Shown here: positions 22,513-33,501 of the stretch, piece by piece
How positions within the stretch are numbered: position 1 is the stretch's first letter
Layout of the letters: the number at the start of each line of letters is the position of its first letter
DNA from: Camellia lanceoleosa
Taxonomy: Eukaryota; Streptophyta; Magnoliopsida; Ericales; Theaceae
Assembly: GCA_025200525.1 (NCBI GenBank)
Contig: CM045760.1
Coordinates: 48,875,932 to 48,939,931, forward strand
Reading direction: 5' to 3'
Length of the DNA: 64,000 bases
Position numbers and translations under genes: made by a program
Notes under the pieces: model-generated
What the model saw: only the letters and a program-made list of their open reading frames with translations
Databases searched by the model: none
Told to the model about the DNA's origin: nothing

Positions 22513-24421
22513 ATGGATCAGCAGAACACGTCAAGGATGGAGGCAATGATGCGTCAACTCCAAGAAATTATGAAACTTATGCAGCAGGACGCCATCTGCC
22601 AAGCGGAATTTGCCAAGTAGCAAGCTGCGATCATGGCCCAATAGGCCGAGCTAATCACCAGGTTGCAACAGCAAAACGGAGCATCTGCTTCGCATCAAGC
22701 TCCTCCACCACCAGGGGTTCAGACACCCGGGGAAACACCAAATGTCCAAGAGGGTACGGACATTCCGATAGGGCCGGCTCCACTCCCAATCTTACCCCAG
22801 TTGTCCAAAACACCTACTAACCTACCGGACTCTCCTTTCGAATTCAAGGTAGACCCTACAACGTTGAAGTTGAGCAATCTTGAAAAGTTGTTCAAAAAAT
22901 CCCAAGGGGTAAAGTCCATCCCAGATATTGAGGACGGGTACACTGACATGGCTGTGATGCTGCCAGATAGGTTCAAAATGCCACAAATCGACCGCTTTGA
23001 CGGATCTGGGGATCCCATGGTGCATCTCCGGTTGTTCTCAAATATACTACGGCCGATGGGCCTCACCAGACCGCAAAAGCTTTCATTATTCGGCCAAACC
23101 CTGTTAGGTGTGGCCGCTATCTGGTACGCAAAATTAGAAGACGATGTTAAGCGGAACTGGGATGAGATGGCCGAGGCTTTTATTGCACAGTACTCCTATA
23201 ACACGCAAATCGAGATTACAACTCGTGATCTTGAGACAACAAGGCAGGAGCCTAAGGAGAGCTTTTCGGAGTTCGTAGCCAGGTGGAGGGCGAAAGCCTC
23301 AATGATGACCCTAAGGCCTACTGATAAAGATCAAATCCGGATGATTGTGCGCAATCTCCTGCCTAAGCTGATGCAGAAAATGATCGTGCTCCCTTTCCCT
23401 ACCTTTTCAGATTTACATGAGATAGGAGTACAGATTGAGGATGCCTTGAAGCAAGGCTTGATTGATAATGATAGAGAGCAACCCAGAAGAACCTTCAACC
23501 GAAACAACAATGCAGGCACAAGTAGTGCTGCAACTGCTAGAGCTTCAGAGGTAAGCATGGTCACCACCACCCCTCCAAAAACCCCGGTAGCTACACCATT
23601 CTCCGGTTCATCCGAGAGTAGCACACAAACAACCAAATTCCAACCTCGAGGCCAAAAGAACCTTTACGCATTTATATATGCCCCTATCCAAAGCTCTAGG
23701 GGTATTAATCAGGAAAGGGCACTTGAAGCCCCTGGAGCCGAGGCCATTGCCAAACCCACTACCCCCCTCTCATAACCCGACAAAGTATTGTGCCTTTCAC
23801 CAACAACATGGTCATGATACCGACCATTGTTTTAGATTGCGTCACGAGATTCAAGATCTCGTTGACAACAGGATGATTGTGCCACCAGAGAAACCCAATG
23901 TCACAACCAACCCTCTCCCTCCACACAACCAAGCTCCACCTCCCAAACGCATCAACTTTATCCAGACTGGGGTCGTGTCTTACTATCCTAGCATCTATAT
24001 CACCCCGTCCCACCAATCCAAGCCGGAGGTGTTCCTTCCCGACTGCACTGACTTGTGCATGTTGGATATTTCTAAAACCCAACCCGAACCAATGGTGGTG
24101 ACTGTCGAAGACAGAACAGGGGAGATTTCAGGGGAGAATGGGATTGTTGAGTTAGAATCTGAGGAATCTGGGAGTTTTGCTGAGGAGGTATACAGTCTGA
24201 GTGACTACATTCTATCAGTAGGCCAGGTTGGGCCAAATGTGGAATTGCCGACAAGGGCAAAGCTTTGTGTGATATAGGGGGATGAATCTGGTCAAAGGAT
24301 AGATGACTTGGCAGCTGTAGAAGGGGACTTTGCTCACCTCTAATTTTTCAATGAACAAGATCCAAAGGGCATGGTAGCCAACTGGTCAGATTTTGAGGAG
24401 TCAGTAGAGGTCACCAGATGG
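22513..24421 (+). pseudogene. Element B gag (capsid and zinc knuckle) remnant
   Basis: The ATG at 22513 gives a short Met/Gln-rich helix, then two TAG stops (22618 and about 22642) that interrupt a Gln-rich coil (CAG ancestors are likely). The capsid region (22663-23500) has 'FDGSGDPMVHLRLF', 'ESFSEFVARWRAKA' and 'RNLLPKLMQKM', standard for Tat gag. A one-base shift near 23660 moves the frame to 23678-24277, which holds 'CAFHQQHGHDTDHC', the nucleocapsid knuckle, then an acidic tail. A TAG at 24275 and another frame change near 24450-24520 separate gag from the protease frame. Expected role: particle assembly and RNA packaging in the cytoplasm; this copy cannot make a full product. Confidence 0.85.
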
Positions 24422-24422
24422 T

Positions 24423-27400
24423 TTGATGACCTACCGGATGTTGTCGACGAAACTTCGGTTGGAGCAGGGCCAAGAACAAGAACATCGAGGTGGTGGTCGA
24501 AATCAGAATGCATCACCGGAGAGCGCCGGTGCTAAGAATTTCGCTCGGGATCTGGGCATTTTGAATACGGGAATTATTGAACAACCAGTTGTACTGACGC
24601 AGTTGGAACAGGAAAGGTTTGAGGATTCTGAGAGAATTAGGAAAGCCAAAGCCCTTGAGGGGACTAAAAGTGCTGTGTGCACGAGGACAGAGAATACTGT
24701 GAGCATGTGGACGGAAGGTACTGCGAGTACAAAGACAATCATACCGGAGACGGACAGGTGTCTGTCGGCTACCGATGGAATGTGGTGGGAGGACGATGAT
24801 TTATGTCTTGCCCACACGGATGAGGACTGGGGAAGCAATCAACCGGATGATACCTGGTACATTGGTGAAGTTGACCATATGACTAAGAGCGTGCGGTATT
24901 TCAAGCCCTCACACCTAGATCAGCCAGAGGCGTCCGGGAAGGACAAGGAGGTAGAGAAACAGAAAGAGAAGCAACTTGAAGAAGAGGCCGTGCTAAAACA
25001 GTTGAAAAAGATACAAGCAGACATCTCCATCTGGGGACTGCTTATGGCTTCACGTGTTCACAGACAGGCTGTTCTATCGACCATGGACAAGGCCAAGCTC
25101 TCAATAGACACCACGCCCGAACAGCTGCTGGGCTTAGTTTTTCCAGGAGGGGCTACCTTGATGTTGACTTTCTTTGACAAAGAATTGCCACCTGAGGGTG
25201 CGAACCATAACAAGCCACTCTACATCTCTATGGAGTGCAGAAACAAATGGATACCCGTGGTGCTTGTTGACACAGGGTCCGCCATCAATGTGTGCCCGGC
25301 AAGGACTGCATATGCAATCGGTTTAAAGATCACGGACTTTGTGCCGACAGCCCAGGTGATTCGAGCATATGATAACACAAGCAGGGAAGTAATGGGGACA
25401 GTGAAAATTCAAACCAAGGTTGGGTCGGGACAGCATGAGGTAGACTTTCACGTCTTAGAAGTTCCTATGACCTTCAATCTACTTTTGGGGCGGCCATGGT
25501 TGCACCAAGTAAAGGCAGTTTCGTCCACCTTGCATCAGATGGTGAAATACCCCCAGGGGAAAAGAGTAGCCATCGTTTTTGGAAATTTGTCGATCCATCC
25601 ACTACCAGAAGTATCTACGCCAATTTTGGAAATTGAGCACGGTATGGAGGATGTGTTCATGTCGAGTTTTACCCTGGCTGAGGCCCGGGTCGTACAGAAC
25701 ATCTTAGCTATTAATGAGGGGGTGTATGTTAGCGCACAATCAGTATACCTCATGAACAAGCTTCAACACATCCCCGGGATGGGATTGGGAAAGAGCGGCC
25801 GGAAGGTTGTTACAGCGTCGGCCGAAGTGCCACACAACCCACACACCTTTGGCTTGGGTTATCTGCCCATCAAAGAGGATTAGATAAGGAAAGGTAAGGA
25901 GATGGCTGGGAGAGCCAGAGCGAAGCAGGCGGGGAAGCCTTTTGAGCTAATGCACCGACCCATCCAAAGTACCCTAAACGGACGCTTTGTCCGAGAAGGG
26001 GAGGACTTTCCATTTTGTGGCTTCCCAGAGCCGTGGATAAACGAAGAGAAGCGCCGTATGCCAGGGTTTGAGATTTTCTTTGACCTGCAGTTATCCGGGG
26101 ATGATGTTGCCGAGGAGCAGACAGACCCATCAGCTGAGGTTGAGCAGTGTGAAAATGTGGATTCCGAGAGTGCTAAAACTAAAATGGGGGTAATGCTGGC
26201 TTGTCTACTTTCAGATCCTCCGATCGTACAGAAGTGCTTGGGGAATAACTTCTCGGTGTCCATGATTGGGAATGAAACGGCTGCGGGCCTACCGTCAAAC
26301 ATTTTGGATGCATCTATCGCACCCTCTCTCATCTGGTAGTACGAGGAGGGATTTTTGTCAAGCAGCACTGGGTCAGGTAGCGAGCCAGAATCTGATTCCT
26401 CCGAATCTATTGAGTCGAAATCAGGCTCCAGCTCGACTGAGTCTGAGTCCGGTAATCCTGGAGGTGATAACCCGGATACCACAGTCTTGTCTAAGTTGTC
26501 TTTTTCTTTCTCTTTTGAGTCTGTTGTAACAGAAGAATCGGACGATTTGGAAATACTTAATGAGAATGGAATGGATGTGGTTTCTAAGTACTTTTCTGTG
26601 CCCTTGATTTATTGTATTAATCAGGACTTTCAAAATTTTGATGAAAACGACGATGAAGAAATTCCTCCGGTTTTGCAACGCTTAATTGATCAAGAGTAGG
26701 AAAGATTTTTTAAACCTTTAGTTGATGAAATCACTACTGTTAATGTTAGTACTGAGGAGGACCCACGGCTGGTCCAAATCGGGTCCACGTTGTCTTCGAA
26801 GGAACGCGAGCGCTTAGTCGCTTTATTAAAAGATTTCAAAGATGTTTTCACATGGTCCTACGAAGACATGCCTGGGATCGATCCTGAGATTGTACAGCAC
26901 CGGATCCCTCTTGACCCCGAGGCCCGACCCGTTAAACAGAAACTCAGAAGGATCCGCCCGGACTGGGCCCTCAAGATTAAGGAAGAGGTCACCAAGCAAA
27001 TTGACGCAGGGTTCCTGCTGGTATCTGAATACCCAACTTGGTTGGCCAACATTGTTCCGGTGCCGAAGAAGGATGGCAGGATCCGGGTATGTGTGGATTT
27101 CAGGGATTTGAATAGAGCCAGTCCGAAAGACGACTTTCCCTTACCGCATATTGATGAGTTAGTAGACTTCACAGTGGGGCATGCTTTGCTTTCGTTCATG
27201 AATGGATTCTCGGGCTATAATCAGATAGTGATGGCACTTGAAGACTGGGAGAAGACTGTTTTTACCACCCCGTGGGGGACTTACTGTTACGGAGTGATGC
27301 CGTTTGGGTTGAAGAATGCTGGAGCTACATATCAACGGGTTGCGACCACGATATTGTACAACATGATCCATAAAGAGGTAGAGGTATACGTGGACGACAT

Positions 27401-29973
27401 GATTGTCAAGTCCAAGGAAAAAGAGGGCCACTACACTGCCTCGCAAAAGTCCTTCCAAAGGATCAGAGAATTTCGATTGTGGCTGAATCGTTAGAAGTGT
27501 ACGTTCGGTGTTACAATAGGGAAAATGTTGGGGTTTTTGATTACATAGAGAGGTATCAAAGTCGACCCTTCCAAAATCAAGGCCATCTTAGAAATGCCAC
27601 CACCAATGACTGAAAATGAGGTGCGAGGCTTTCTGGGTAAAGTGCAATTCATAAGGCGGTTCATCTCAAAATTAACCTTGACTTGTGAACCACTTTTTGG
27701 TCTCCTGAAGAAAGGAAAGAAGTTCCAATGGGACGGCCGATGCCAAGCTGCTTTTGAACAGATCAAGGAATACTTACAGAACCCACCCATGCTGTCGCCG
27801 TCTGAGCCGGGAAAATCGTTGATTTTGTACCTTTCAGTGACTGAAACCACGATGGGTTGCATGCTTGCGCAGGAATCAGAGGATAAGGTAGAGAGGGCTA
27901 TCTACTATTTGAGCAAGAAGATGCTGGAATATGAAACCTACTATACACCGTTGGAAAAGGCTTGCTTAGCATTGGTATAGGCTACTAGGAAGCTGCGGCA
28001 CTACCTATTAGCTCACTCTGTAATGTTGGTTTCAAGATTAGATCCTATCAAATATCTATTTGAGAAACCGGCACTTACGGGTAGGCTAGCTCGTTGGTTG
28101 CTGTTGCTTTCCGAATTCAATTTGAAATAGTGACGCGCAAGTTAGTCAAAGGAAGAGCGGTAGCAGAATTCTTAGCCGATCATCCAGTGGAAGGAGGTGA
28201 AGCAGTTGAGTACTTATTCCCAGATGAGACCATTTTGCATATCGATGATGAGTTTTGGACGATGTACTTTGATGGAGCGTCACACCAGTGCGGATATGGG
28301 ATAGGGGTGTTGCTGATAGCACCCGACAAGTCCCGTATCCCTTTAACATTTAAACTCCGGTTCAAAGTCTCAAACAACGAAGCAGAGTATGAAGCATGCA
28401 TTGCTGGTTATGAAGCAGTCCTGGAACTAGGGGCAAAACGGTTGGACGTCATCGAGGACTCGAACCTTGTTGTATCTCAAGCGAAAGGAGATTGGAAAGT
28501 CAAAGAAGAAAAGATGATAATGTATCACCAGACCTTGGACTTGTTAATTCACCAGTTTGAGTAACTAAACTTTGCTCATCTATTAAGAGAGAACAACAGG
28601 TTCACAGATGCACTAGCAACTCTATCTTCCATAATAGACATCCCTTTCGGAGTCCGGATGCATCCGATCATCATTGACCAGAAGTTTGTGCTGGCTTATG
28701 AGTCGATTGTTGCCATAGAAGAGGTTCAAGATGAGAACCCCTGGTATTACGATGTCTAGAACTTCTTGGAAAAAGAAGCGTATCCGCCAGGGGCAAATGC
28801 CAAGGATAAAAGGGCAATTAGAAGAATGGTTGTTCAGTTCATTATTTGTGGGGGTAAACTGTATAAAAAAGGTCATCTGGGAATGCATAAGTTGTGCGTT
28901 GATGCCGAAGAATCGAAGAGCCTGATAGAGGCCATCCATGGAGGAGAATGTGGAGCGCACATAAACGGGGTAATGTTAGCTCGGAAGATCCTCAGGCAAG
29001 GTTACTACTGGTCCACCATGGAGGAGGATTGTATCAACTTTGTTCGGCGATGCCACAAATGTCAGATCCATGCAAATCGCATGAACATCCCGCCATCGAA
29101 GCTGTACAATATGACTTCGCCATGGCCATTTTCAGTTTGAGGAATCGATGTGATCGGGGTTGTCACTCCGAAGGGGTCTAATGGGCATGAGTTCATTCTA
29201 GTCGCAATAGATTATTTCACAAAGTGGGTTGAGGCCCAATCCTATGCGATGTCGAAGGCTTCATATGTTGCGAAATTCATCAAAAACAACATCATCTGTC
29301 GCTACGGGGTCCCGAACGAGATCATTTCAGATAACGGTTCCCACTTCAAGAAGGAAGTGATTGATTTGTTGGAAAAATATAATGTGGCTTTTCATAAGTC
29401 ATCCACCTATCGGCCACAGACCAATGGAGCGATCGAGGCCACCAACAAGAATATCAAACACATATTGTAGAAGATGGTGGAAACCTACCTGGACTGGTCA
29501 GATAAGTTACCATTTGCTCTGTGGGGCTACTGGACCTCAATTAGGACTTCTACTGGGGCGACTCCGTATTCATTGGTTTATGGGATGGAGGCCGTTCTAC
29601 CTATTGAAATTGAGGTTCTGTCTTTGCAATCTTGGTGAGTGTCGGATAGCGGCAGCAGAGCAGATTTGAAGAACTCATGCTCTTCGATGAAAGAAGGCTG
29701 AAAGCGCTGTACCATGTTCAAGGTTATCAGCACAGAATTGCCAGGGCTTTCAATAAGAAAGTTAAGTCCAGGAATTTGAAGGAAGGAGATTTTGTGTTCA
29801 AAGACAATCGAGCTCCCATCCACGACCCTAGGGGCAAGTTCAGACCCAATTGGACTGGTCCCTACATCATTAAATCTATTTGGTCGGGTGGAGCTATCGT
29901 TCTGATGGACCTAGATGGCCTAGAGTTCTCCCAACCGATCAACATGGACAAGTTGAAGAAATACTACCCTTGA
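24423..29973 (+). pseudogene. Element B protease-RT-RNase H-integrase polyprotein
   Basis: Protease: 'VDTGSAINVCP' (Asp at 25269) and 'LLGRPWLH'. An acidic Ser/Glu linker follows (26355-26690). RT (26790-27500): 'MPFGLKNAGATYQR' and 'EVYVDDMI'. Ty3-type RNase H (27720-28060) is followed by an archaeal-type RNase H ('YFDGASHQCGYG', 'NNEAEYEACIAGY', 28260-28540). Integrase: 'CHKCQ', 'GIDVIG', 'IISDNGSHF' and 'NGAIEATNK', ending 'KKYYP' at the TGA 29971-29973. In-frame stops are TAG near 25881, 26337, 26697, 27492, 27548, 27978, 28757 and 29468, TAA near 28563 and TGA near 29139. A frameshift lies near 28120 and further small ones near 29630-29670. Two RNase H domains identify the Tat clade. Non-functional in this copy. 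Confidence 0.92.
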
Positions 29974-30630
29974 GTGGCTCACTAGGCCGAAAACCCGAAA
30001 GGGCGACCTAGGCAAAAGTTAGAGCACAAAAAATTTTGAAATGATAAAAACTGAGCTCGCAAGGTTGAAAACCCGCAAAGGGCGGCCTTGGCAAAAGTTA
30101 GAGCGTAAAAGGAGAGTGAAAATACTCGAGTGAACCCGAGCCTGAACTATGTAAGGTTTGATTCCCATCTTTGGGATACGTAGGCAACTTCACCCTGAAG
30201 TTCAGCCATAAACTTTTCCCCGATCAACTTTGTCCATTTGATCATCTCTGTCACCTTTGTCTATTCAGCATTCAAGAGTTCGGTTGTGATCTTCGGTGCA
30301 GTGCTATTCAGACTAGGGACAACTTTCCAGTTGCTAGGATCCGAGGTTGGGCATCTCAATGTTAGATTTCAGGCGTGTCCCGTTCTGACCCATGTCGAAA
30401 ATGGTTTTGAAAAGTTTTAATAAAAGTTGATTTTGTTCAAATTAATCTTTTTACAGCTTAGACCATTTTTGGACCAAAGCGGAAATTTTTCAGTACCCAC
30501 AACCTTCAATTTTATTGATTTCAATACAGAGTCCTCCTGCTTTTGCATACAAATTGAAGTTGCTTTTTATTACGTTCATAAAGAAAACTTGAAAGTACTA
30601 ATAAAGCAATAAATTCGGGGCATAAATACG
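29974..30630. repeat. Spacer after pol with a duplicated hairpin motif
   Basis: A block near 29978-30032 ('aggccgaaaacccgaaaggg', then 'aggcaaaagttagagc') recurs at about 30056-30110 with a few changes. Within each block GGCCG...CGACC and CCCG...GGG can pair. The rest, to 30630, is AT-rich with a conserved-looking 'gggatacgtaggcaactt' phrase near 30172. It separates the convergent ends of pol and the antisense DUF7745-like gene. Confidence 0.55.
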
Positions 30631-31908
30631 TCAGGTGTTCCTGCGCCCCCTCCCAGAGCTGGTTGAAGCCTTTGACGCCAGGTTGGGCCCCATCTGTGCC
30701 TCTTCATTGAGCCAATCTATGCACTTATCAGACAATGTGCAACTGAAAGTGGGAGCGGGAGCCAGGAGCTCTCTAGTCCTCCATCTTTGTGGCATCTGCA
30801 AGACAGTTGTCGCCTCGGGGAATGCAAATGGTACTCTATCCTCTGGCGAAAGCAAGTCGATCATATCCGGCGGTGCCAAACCAAGCGGAAAATAGAAGAC
30901 ACAGTGTGTCATGCCAATCAATTGAATCCCAGGTTGACGGGTCATATTATAACTCATTGCCGGTAGATTGAGCCAAGGGCAACGTCAAGCAATACGGTCC
31001 GCGAACAAACTGCACATCCAGTTGTACCACCACCCCTCATCCAGGGCATCAACTAGACGTCGTCGGAATAAATAGCTGCGAGTTGAATATACCGGACACA
31101 AGTCCACTACTCTCAACTTGTCCATCAACCATACCTGGGGAAGGATGAAAAATGAGAGATTGAAGAATAGAGAAACGTACGATGAGAGAAAAGTAAGAAA
31201 AGGGTTTTGTGAAAAAAACGAGCCTGAGGGTCGAGTGATGTGAGCAATATACATAAGAGATAGGGTGGGAAACATTACCTGCAATAGTAGTGGGCTCCCT
31301 GCAAGCCTAGCCGTCTCCCGGCGATGAAAAGTATCTAAGCCCATCAATGTCTCAGCCAATGTCATGGCAATGCAGTTTTTTCCCTCTTTCAGGCCCTCGG
31401 CCACCTTAATCAAACGAGTGCTAAACCCACCAGAGCCCGGGGCAAGGAAGAAATGAGATAGCAAGCATAAGCAAAGCGCGTGTCGCCGATATCCCTGCCA
31501 ATGATGGTCGCCGCGATTACCAGCATCAGAAAACCAGCAAACCAAGCTTGGGATGTCTAGCTCCCCATTATGAATCAATGATCGAGCGTCATGCAAAGTG
31601 AGGCCGCACATTCGTCCTAAGGCTTGGACATGACCGAATCGGAGTTGAGGCAAGATTTCTTCATTACGCTCGGACTCCATCAAAGCTTGGAAAACCTCGA
31701 AAGTAGGACACATCTCTTGCCCACTAAAGCTAAAAACGTGTGTTACCAGATTCCAAAACCTTGCCATGGCATGGAGGAAAGGAAGATGCAGCGGAGTACG
31801 GCCCAGCGTGAATAGTGCATTCAAGCCGAAGCCCCGGAAGTTCAACTTTTCCGAGCCATCTAGAAAAACAATCCAAGCTGTGAGATTTTGGACGAGAAAT
31901 GCCTCCAT
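30631..31908 (-). pseudogene. Antisense DUF7745-like gene of element B, two exons
   Basis: Exon 1 is 31908-31279 (210 codons) and exon 2 is 31134-30631 (168 codons with stop); the intron 31278-31135 has GT...CCCCAG and is phase 0. Exon 1 contains 'LPFLHAMARFWNLVTHVFSF' and 'EMCPTFEVFQALM', which fit the DUF7745 domain found in many plant retrotransposon-linked proteins (a pattern of FW-x3-T-x-VF-x-F then PT-x-E-x-F). Exon 2 has 'VDLCPVYSTRSYLFRRRLV', a Trp-rich patch, and a basic Ser/Arg/Gly tail ending GRGRRNT. One in-frame TGA (30987-30985, CGA likely) interrupts exon 2. A TATA box and palindrome lie upstream. The gene is convergent with pol. Function is unknown; the family assignment is from memory of the motif. 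Confidence 0.6.
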
Positions 31909-31953
31909 TTTGATGCAAAACTAAGGTGAAATGAAAGAACCACGAAGCTGGGA

Positions 31954-31962
31954 CTTTTATAG
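31954..31962 (-). promoter_or_regulatory. TATA box of the antisense DUF7745-like gene
   Basis: The minus strand reads CTCTATAAAAGTCCC, a near-consensus plant TATA box, about 46 bases before the ATG at 31908. It lies 55 bases downstream (minus sense) of the palindrome at 32017-32036. Confidence 0.65.
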
Positions 31963-32016
31963 AGGATAAGACAGTATTTTGGGGACACGTGTCAAAAATC
32001 TGGTGGTCGCTAAACC

Positions 32017-32036
32017 AGGTGGTCGGCCGACCACCT
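32017..32036. promoter_or_regulatory. Perfect 20-bp palindrome around GGTCGGCCGACC
   Basis: The core GGTGGTCGGCCGACCACC is extended by one A/T pair. It is followed on the plus strand by 'ttttctggtaggccgacca', a second half-site. An almost identical block precedes the PMD gene (45927-45948). It looks like a binding site for a dimeric factor; the factor is unknown. Confidence 0.6.
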
Positions 32037-32821
32037 TTTCTGGTAGGCCGACCACCCCTTTGGTCCCCAAGACAGAAAACTAGTCGGCCAGCTTCCTTAG
32101 GTGGTCGGCCATGGAGAGAAGTGTGGCTTTGGTCTTATCCTAGTCTCTAGAAGAAAGTTCCTAGCATTTCCATGCATTGGGAGTGTTGAAGGTGCGAGTT
32201 TTCCTCTGTTTCGGATGCGTTCTGTCACTCCGATCGTCCAAGATACATCTATTTATCGAGTTGTTATTAAGTTTGTTTATTGAGTTGTTGTTGAGTTTTG
32301 ATTATCGAGTTGTTGTTGAGTTTTGTTTATCAAGTTGTTGTTGAGTTTTGCTTATCAAGTCGAGTTGTTAAGTTTTATCAAGTTGTCGAGTTTTGTCCGT
32401 TGAAATTGTTGTTCTTTGTTTATCAACATTTCCGGGATTTGCTTATCGAGTTGTAAGCTTGCTAAGGTCTCGTTGTTTCTTAGTAAGATAAGTTGTTTTG
32501 TTTGTTGTATCATTTCACTACCTGACTTGGCAAATTTTCGATGCTCAATTTTCATTCAATTTCATTTTTGTGCAAAATGATGCGATGCGATGCGATGCTA
32601 AGAACATAAAATATAACACTTTTTGAACAAAAGCTGTTTCATTCCATCATGTTTCCTTTGTTACAACATTTTACAACAAGGGTATAAGTTTTTTCAGAAA
32701 ATAAAACTGCCTAATAATGTACAATGTGCTACAATTACTAGTAAAAAAGAGAAATAAAGCAGGAACATCTGCATCAGTACTCTCAAGTGCAAGTATAAGA
32801 GGCCCTCTTCGTCCTCTTCGG
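32037..32821. repeat. Spacer between the two antisense genes with GTT-rich tandem repeats
   Basis: From about 32258 to 32460 a 24-30-base motif ('gagttgttgttgagttttg', 'ttatcgag/ttatcaag') recurs imperfectly six to eight times. The rest is unremarkable AT-rich sequence with 'gatgcgatgcgatgc' near 32580. No gene is supported. Confidence 0.6.
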
Positions 32822-33496
32822 CTAAGAAGTCCCTGCACCATCTCCACCAGCACCACCATCTGAATCGGAGATGCTGTCCTCAGAACCCTCCTCGGCATCA
32901 CCTCCGCCCTCAGAACCGGACTCAGAGTCCTCCTCTCTGCCTGCAGATATCTCTGACTGAGGATACGCAGACTCCTCCTCCTCGCTGGACTCCTCGTCAT
33001 TTATGACAGGTGCTCTGTGCCTGCCTCGTTTGCGAGACGAGTCCCCTCTCCCAGCCCCTTCAGAAAGCCCAAATGGCTCGGCCTGTGGCCTAGTCTATAG
33101 TGGTGGCATCTAAAAATGACAATTTGAGTACATTAGCCAACGTGTATATCAGATGTAGAGACAAGAATGCTACATAGAATGGGTGTATGCAGATACAATG
33201 TATGAATATGGTGTGTGGCAGATGTGCTCTACGCATACAGTTAAGCAATGCAGTGAAATGGGTAAACACAGCATGTCATCAGAAGTATGATAAATGCAAG
33301 GAAATTGAAAAGCACCAAGACGCCAAAGAATGAATAGTCAGGTCTCCTCCGCAGAACCATGCCCTCGAGCGAGGCCATCACTCCGAGCATCCTATCCATG
33401 TACTCCATGGGGGCCTGCAGATGCAAGTGCAAGTTATTAGTGAATGAATAAATGTCCAAATATCTGAATGATAAATCAAAACTGTAAAGCATACCG

Positions 33497-33501
33497 GTGG
33501 C
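33497..33501. other. Target duplication GTGGC, left of solo LTR C
   Basis: GTGGC here is repeated exactly at 37828-37832, bracketing the solo LTR. The target lies in exon 4 of the PMD gene, seven bases before its splice donor (minus sense). Confidence 0.85.
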
